From NCBI RefSeq assembly GCF_000003195.3, contig NC_012875.2, forward strand, positions 17,616,398 to 17,680,397: a stretch of 64,000 nucleotides of DNA. Direction: 5' to 3'. The stretch's first letter is position 1. The number at the start of each line of letters is the position of its first letter. Shown here piece by piece: positions 57,770 to 64,000 of the stretch. The notes under the pieces were generated by a model. It saw nothing but the letters and a program-made list of their open reading frames with translations, was not told the origin of the DNA and searched no databases. The stretch comes from Sorghum bicolor (taxonomy: Eukaryota; Streptophyta; Magnoliopsida; Poales; Poaceae). A program made the position numbers and the translations under genes.

Positions 57770-60700
57770 ATGGAAAACCAAAATTCTAAATCGATCCATG
57801 AGTCTGCAATCCCTTTAGCAACTGACCTTTTACCATGGGAATCATCACAGCCTATCCAAACATCCCACTATAAGTTAAGTTCTAGGTTGATTGCCATGAT
57901 TCAAAACCTATCTTTTTTGGGAAAGGAAGACGAAAACCCTTACCTTCATATTAGAGATTTTGAGCAAACATGTGATTGTCTTCGCATTGAAGGCATTTCT
58001 GATAAGACTTTACGTTGGAAGCTTTTTCCTTTTTCTCTAAGGGGAGAAGCTAGACAATGGTACAGTCAGAAGGTAAGTCAACAACAAGGTGAATGGGGAG
58101 TTTTACGAGCCAACTTTTGTCTAGATTTCTATTCCCTTGACCGTATAGCCGACCTTAGACTCGAAGTCCTATCTTTTAAACAAAAAGATAATGAAACTTT
58201 GGCAAAATCCTGGAAACGGTTTTCTGATCTTTTAGAATCTGGTCCAAACCTTAATCTTGAAGACCCTGTTCTTTTATTTCACTTTTTTCGAGGTCTTCAG
58301 AAAAATCACAAGCAAATGCTACACACAATGTCTAGAGGTTCTTTCTTTCGCATCCCTGCTGATGAAGCTAGAGTGATCCTAGATAGAATCCTAGAAGCTG
58401 AGATGGATAATGCCCTTCATGATGAAACCTACGAAGCCGAAGTAGACACTCTGCCAAATTCTTCATCTACTTTAGCTATCCCAAGTTCTGAGCCACTAGA
58501 GGAAGAAATTCCACCACCGGACTTCATGCTGGATATAGAATCCGATCTTTTTGCCGATTTTGGAAATATTTCAAACTACATTCTATTGACAAACCCCAAA
58601 ACGGTCAGTTTAGCATTTATTTGCCAAGTGAATATCAATTGAGAGAGCTTATCTCAGTAATGAGTAGGGAATGGTTGGAGGAATCAGAGCTTTCCTCTGA
58701 TGTGATCCGTTTGGACACACCCTCTATAACTATACGCTGTGCTTATAATTCTGATCGATTTAATGCTCTTTATAATCCTGTTGTGGGGATCAACATTATG
58801 TCTGAATCTTTTGCACTTAAACTATTTTAAAATCTTGTCTTAACCCCCACAACAAAGGTCATAAAGGAATCTTCGGGACGATTAGTGCCCAGTCTTGGAA
58901 TTATCAATGTCCTACCTCTTACGGTAGAAGGCTCCATGGTTCATTTGAACTTTTATATCTTTGATACATGGGACTTCGACCTGTTGATAGGACAACCTTT
59001 TAGAAGACTCCTTTATGAAGGTCATACTGGAAAGCTACACATTTCTTTTGGAAAAACTTTTAAATTCCCAATAATAATTTCACACTCCTTAAACAATAAG
59101 GCCGAGTCATATCTTTTGTCTGATCCTATGGAGGAAGTAAAGGCTGCATCTCTAGAGCTTTTAGATGAACCAGACTTAGAAGACGAAACTCCTTTCTTCA
59201 CAGAAGAAGAAGACGAACCTTCTGAGCCTGAACCCTCAGATGAGTTTGCAGAAACACCTAGACCCCCCATAGAACTTAAAACTTTACCACCCGGTCTTAC
59301 CTATGCTTTCCTAAACAATAATCCAGAGTTCCCTATGATCATTAGCGATAAACTCACTCAGGATCAAACTCTGCGATTAATGACCATTCTTGAAAAACAT
59401 CACTCAGTTTTTGGCTACTCACTTCAAGATCTTACAGGAATCAGTCCTATGATTTGTACCCATCGTATTCCAACAGATCCTTCTGTTACACCCTCTCGAG
59501 AACCCCAACGTAGACTTAACAACACTATGAGAGAGGTAGTTAAAAAGGAAGTTATAAAGTTGCTGCATGCAGGGATTATATATCCTGTGCCGCACAGTGA
59601 GTGGGTGAGCCCAGTACAAGTTGTGCCCAAAAAGGGAGGCATGACAGTTATTATGAATGAAAAGAATGAGCTAATTCCGCAACGCACCGTCACAGGATGG
59701 TGGATATGTATAGACTATAGAAAACTAAACAAAGCCACGAGAAAGGATCACTTTCCTTTACCTTTTATAGATGAGATGCTAGAGCGATTAGCGAACCATT
59801 CGTTCTTTTGCTTCTTAGATGGATATTCAGGGTATCATCAGATCCCGATCCATCCCGATGATCAAAGCAAAACCACTTTTACATGCCCGTATGGAACTTA
59901 TGATTACCGTAGAATGTCTTTTGGGTTATGTAATGCACCAGCTTCTTTTCAAAGATGCATGATGTCTATATTTTCTGATATGATTGAAGAGATTATGGAA
60001 GTTTTCATGTATGATTTCTCTGTTTATGGAAAAACTTTTGATAGTTGTCTTGAAAACTTAGACAAGGTTTTGTAAAGATGTGAAGAAAAGCACTTAATCC
60101 TTAATTGGGAAAAATGTCATTTTATGGTTAGGGAAGGAATAGTGCTGGGACACTTAGTGTCTGAAAGAGGTATTGAGGTAGACAAAGCTAAAATTGAAGT
60201 AATTGAACAACTACCTCCACCTGTGAATGTAAAAGGAATTCAAAGCTTTCTTGGCCATGCTGGTTTTTATCGTAGATTCATAAAAGATTTTTCATTTATT
60301 GCTAGACCACTTACTCTTTTGCTAGCCAAGGATGCTCCTTTCGAATTTGATGATGCATGTCTAACATCTTTCAATTTATTAAAGAAAGCACTCATCTCTG
60401 CACCAATCATCCAACCCCCTGATTGGTCGTTACCTTTTGAAATTATGTGTGATGCTAGTGATTATGCTGTAGGGGCAGTATTGGGACAAACTAAAGATAA
60501 GAAGCATCATGCAATCGGTTATGCCAGTAAAACTTTGACAGGAGCTCAACTTAATTATGCAACCACTGAAAAAGAGCTTCTAGCTATTGTCTTTGCCATA
60601 GATAAATTTAGATCTTATTTAGTTGGAGCTAAAATAATTGTTTACACTGATCATGCTGCATTAAAATATTTGCTCACTAAAAAAGATGCTAAACCTCGCC

Positions 60701-62163
60701 TGATTAGATGGATCTTATTACTCCAAGAATTTGACTTAGAAATAAAAGATAAAAAGGGAGTAGAAAATTCTGTTGCTGATCACTTGTCTAGAATGTATTT
60801 TAAGAGTCCACAGGAAACCCCCATCAATGATTCACTCCGGGACGACATGCTCTACGGGATTAACAGGTCTGACCCCTGGTATGCAGATATTGTTAATTTT
60901 ATGGTTTCAGGGTACGTACCACCAGGAGCAAACAAGAAGAAGCTTATTCAAGAAAGTCGTTCACATATATGGGATGACCCATACCTCCTCCGAGTATGCT
61001 CTGACGACTTACTCAGGAGATGTGTGACCACTGAGGAAGGATGGAAGATCATCGACAGATGTCATTCATCACCATATGGAGGTCACTATGGAGCATTCCG
61101 TACACATTCAAAGATCTAGCAGTGTGGATTCTATTGGCCTACAATGTATGAAGACATGAAGCAATATATCAGAAGATGTGGGCCATGTCAAAGACACGGA
61201 AACATAAATACAAGGGATGCAATGCCACTCACCAACAACCTTCAGATAGAGCTCTTTGATGTCTGGGGAATAGACTACATGGGTCCATTTCCTCCATCAA
61301 AGAAGTGTGAGTACATCTTGGTGGCAGTTGACTATGTCTCTAAGTGGGTAGAGGCATTACCTTGCAAACATGCCGACAACGTCAGTTCAAAGAGGATGTT
61401 TGAAGAAATTATATTTCCAAGATTTGGAGTTCCCAGAGTAGTGATAAGTGATGGAGGAGCACACTTCATCGACAAACGCTTCAAGCAATATCTATCAAGA
61501 CATGGAATCCCTCACAACGTCGCTACCCCCTATCATCCTCAGACATGTGGCCAAGCAGAGACTTCCAACAAACAAATCAAGAATATTCTTCAGAAGACAG
61601 TAAATGAAATGGGAACGGCGTGGAAAGACAAGTTACCCGATGCACTCTCGGCATACCGGACAGCATACAAGACCCCAATTGGGATGTCTCCATATCAATT
61701 GGTGTACGGGAAGACTTGCCATCTACCTGTTGAACTAGAGTTCAAAGCACACTGGGCCATAAAGAGATGGAATATAGACCTAGATGTTGCTGGAGATTAT
61801 AGAAGAATGCAACTATCAGAATTCGAAGAATGGCGAGAGAAGGCATATCACAATTCAAAGATCTACAAAGAAAGAGTCAAAAGGTGGCATGACAAGAGAA
61901 TCAAGAAGAAGGAGTTCACACCCGGAGATAAGGTATTACTTTTTAATTCCAGGGTGAAGCTTTTCGGGCATGGAAAACTCCGGAGCAAATGGGAAGGACC
62001 ATTCAAGGTAATCAATTCATCATCCCACGGAGCTATCACACTTCAAAATAGCGAAGGTACGTTATTCAAGGTAAATGGTCAACGTCTTAAATTATTTTTA
62101 GAGCCCAATGAGGAATTTGAAGAAATAGACGTAGTCCATTTTTACCTTCCCATAGAGAATTAG
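57770..62163 (+). pseudogene. gag-pol: Element E gag-pol, one frameshift and three stops
   Basis: Gag from ATG 57770 (MENQNSKS), with retrotransposon-gag domain about 57990-58310. The frame shifts by one near the CCCCAAAA run at 58594-58601. Then one frame to 62163 is broken by TAA at 58828, TAA at 60073 and TAG at 61117. Protease region about 58690-59010 (Athila protease motifs weak). Reverse transcriptase about 59520-60060 has FMYDF at 60004-60018 where FMDDF is expected, so the first catalytic Asp is Tyr. RNase H spans about 60420-60790. Integrase (61020-61700) has CGPCQRH and DDE residues in GIDYMG, SDGGAHF and AETSNK. No chromodomain. Similar in sequence to C1/C2 but a distinct lineage copy. 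Confidence 0.92.
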
Positions 62164-62546
62164 AGCCCGACCTTTTTAGTCTGATGGTTTTGGGTCATAT
62201 ATATATTTTTCTAAATAATTCCACATCTAGAAACACGCTCGGAGAAGTGGGCCCACAGAGGGGCCAGAGAGAGGGCGGGCGCCCAGCCCCTGTTCCCCCT
62301 CGGTCCCGACTTTCTCTGTTATGGAAAATGCACTTAGGGTGATCCGAATAATCCCTCAGATGGAAAGTTTCGCACGCACGTCGACGGGAGCAACCCGAAC
62401 AACCCATAGAGGCACCCTTTTGACCCCTATATAAACAGACCCCTGACCTCAGTTTTCAAACACCAAGCCACCAAGCTTTCTCTCCTTCAATTAGAGCTTG
62501 ATTAGCTCTCCTTCAATTAAAATTTTATTAGTTCCTTGTTGCTCCA
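62164..62546 (+). promoter_or_regulatory. Promoter-like region before the third ORF of element E
   Basis: About 380 bp without an ORF. It contains one GGGCGGGCGCCC box (62273-62284, inverted relative to the LTR pair) and TATATAAA at 62428-62435. ACCCCTATATAAACAGACCC resembles the LTR core promoter (TATATAAGGAGACCCCCC). The ATG of the third ORF is 112 bases after the TATA box. Suggests a separate transcript. Confidence 0.5.
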
Positions 62547-62845
62547 ATGGCCAAGAAGTACCACGATGATTGGGAAGTCGTCCCCTTCAACCTCAACATG
62601 GAGCCTGTGGAAGACCCCGATGCCCGTGCTCTCGTCCCGACCAACACAGAGCGTCAGCTAGAAGCCATGCCATTACGCCAACGCAGCTCCGCCCAATCTT
62701 ACCATGCTCAACCAGTTCTCACCGCACCACCACAACCCCTACTCCTCAAAGGATCATCATCCAAGATGAAGACCACTATCAAGGTGCCAACCGGCACAAG
62801 GATCCTTCCACCTAGACCCAATGAGAGGGTCGTTGGAGTCAAGAC
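62547..62845 (+). pseudogene. Element E third ORF (env position), truncated by element F
   Basis: Starts ATG 62547 (MAKKYHDDWEVVPFNLNMEP). Open for about 100 codons until F inserts at 62846; continuation into F is not real. Hydrophilic, rich in Pro, Arg and Gln, with no signal peptide or membrane segment in the visible part. Athila elements commonly have an ORF of unknown or env-like nature here; nothing visible proves an envelope role. Confidence 0.55.
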
Positions 62846-64000
62846 TGTCACAGAACCGACCAAATTATAAGGGTTCAAGTGCAGAAACGATCGCCAAGCA
62901 ATCATGTTTCCAAACTTGAGCCCATATAATCCCGGTAGTCAATTGAAATCACGAAGGACTTCATACCAACTCGCAACAAACCAGGATCGTAATAGTTCAA
63001 CATAAACACAGCGAATGTTACATAGTCATACACTGCCGTCGAAGCGGCACCACATCAGAGTATTAAGTTATTACAACACTTGTTCGAAGTAGCGGAAGCA
63101 AAATAGTTACACACACTTGTTCAAAGTTCAGTTCATAAGTTTAGGTTACTGCCAGAGTCTATGCCATCCTTCCAAAAGCATCAGGGACGAAATTGTTAGA
63201 GAACCGTGCCCAATGGTTAGTCCTCATCCCCAGCGGGATGGAGACAGGTCTTGCAGAAACCGTCATAGAAGATGTCATCTGCAACAGGTGGGAATAAACC
63301 CTGAGTACGAGAATGTACTCAGCTAGACTTACCCGTCTAGTAAAACATAAAAGACACCAAGGATCATGCAAGGCTAGATGTCAAGTGGAGCTGGTTGACT
63401 CACCTTTTTGCCAAAAGCTTAATTTACAACTAAATTACTTTGAGAGCATCATTTTTATTTATCATCAGCCTACCACTAGATTAGCACCTGTACTACAACA
63501 CATCACTTGATTATTTCAAACAATAATAACCATATCAAATTCATCATATGTTCCTCTTGCTATCATCATTATCATGAACCAAGTTCATTAATGAATGCTA
63601 CGTTTGCCGCTGCTATGTCAAGTTCTCACTAACCGGGAGAGACGGCGATTCGAATCGAATTCCTATCCAGCTGGAGGGTTATTCCTAGCACTCACCCAAG
63701 CATCCCCTACCGGAGAGCCAACGGGTCACCTTTGGTACAACTCAGGAATCGCGGCTCCGATCAGCGCCGCACTCCCAGGGCTACCACTCCGCCAGGGAGG
63801 TCAGGAATTTTAACTCACCTGCCTTTGGACTTACGCCAATGGTCCCCCGCACACCGCACTTCCTCCGGTAGTGCGCACTTTATACTTGCCGGTCTTCCGG
63901 CCTGAGTCATACTACTCGGCTTCGCGGTCGGAACGAGTTATCCGGCCAACTAAGTGTTAGGCATGCGTTCAACATGACAAGAGGATGTACAACGATCGGT
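62846..64000 (-). mobile_element. Element F: 3' end of a Tekay-like LTR, minus strand
   Basis: Minus strand ends ...CTTATAATTTGGTCGGTTCTGTGACA at 62846, the same end as the A and D LTRs. Further right it shares blocks such as GTTGAACGCATGCC, CGTTCCGACCGCGAAGCC and CGATTCGAATCG (63646-63657). It is otherwise much diverged, so it is a related subfamily. The LTR runs off the window. Candidate left target duplication AAGAC (62841-62845). Short ORFs here are not supported as genes. Confidence 0.85.

Larger units (their letters stand above)
56403..62845 (+). mobile_element. Element E: Athila-type Ty3/gypsy, 5' LTR through start of the env-position ORF
   Basis: LTR, primer site, gag-pol and a third ORF, then cut by F at 62846. 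Inserted into the D leader. It differs from the C and G Athila family in LTR sequence and by having a third ORF after pol. Its 3' LTR is outside the window. Confidence 0.93.

Noticed and set aside
58594..58601. CCCCAAAA at the frame change in element E as a programmed frameshift site
   Set aside because: In the zero frame the codons do not form an X-XXY-YYZ heptamer; the related C1 and C2 elements do not need a shift here, so a simple indel is likelier.
62547..62870. Third ORF of element E read through to 62870
   Set aside because: The last codons lie in the F LTR, which begins at 62846; they are not part of the gene.
1..64000. tRNA, rRNA, CRISPR arrays, satellite arrays or ordinary host genes
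   Set aside because: None seen; tRNA-like matches are only the short primer binding sites of retrotransposons.

Overview
The window is plant nuclear DNA, almost certainly from a grass and probably a panicoid such as the sugarcane/sorghum/Miscanthus/maize group. That is inferred from the retrotransposon families I recognise, not from a database search. I find no ordinary single-copy host gene, no tRNA or rRNA gene and no CRISPR array. Essentially all 64 kb is LTR retrotransposons, many inserted into one another.

Left block (1-34853). Element A is a Tekay/Del-type chromovirus on the + strand. Its 5' LTR is cut by the window edge (1-654). It carries an extra gene before gag (1483-2526), a gag-pol frame broken only by stop codons (2850-7322), and a 3' LTR starting at 7335. 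Element B, a 12.35-kb Tat-type Ty3/gypsy element (9463-21812, target duplication gtatt), sits inside that 3' LTR, which resumes and ends at 23250. A lies within a minus-strand Athila-type array, C1-LTR-C2-LTR (23251-34853), whose two internal regions share one middle LTR.

Middle block (34854-52217). A decayed minus-strand reading frame K (43904 down to 34854) is split by Athila-like element G (36139-43602, target duplication gtagc), which keeps only gag and protease scraps. Upstream on the minus strand is a broken SIRE/Maximus-like Ty1/copia polyprotein J (45340-49090). It abuts pieces of another + strand Ty3/gypsy element, I (49091-52217).

Right block (52218-64000). I is interrupted by D, a second Tekay-type element (LTR 52218-56143). 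D is interrupted by E, an Athila-type element with an env-position ORF (56403-62845). E is interrupted by F, a minus-strand LTR related to those of A and D (62846 to the window end). This is a four-deep nest: I > D > E > F.

Two cargo genes stand out. (1) The gene before gag in A begins with a copy of the histone H3 tail in which K9 is kept while the other tail lysines of H3 are replaced by Arg or His. The same element's integrase ends in a chromodomain. (2) B carries, antisense to its own genome and behind its own TATA box, a complete six-exon gene for a plant-mobile-domain protein with a coiled-coil tail. All splice junctions are in frame and all 904 codons are open. Other patterns are nonsense mutations that nearly all look like cytosine deamination, a paired GGGCGCCCGCCC motif at exactly 21-bp spacing in Athila LTRs, and a small reading frame inside Tekay LTRs whose second half varies only at synonymous sites.
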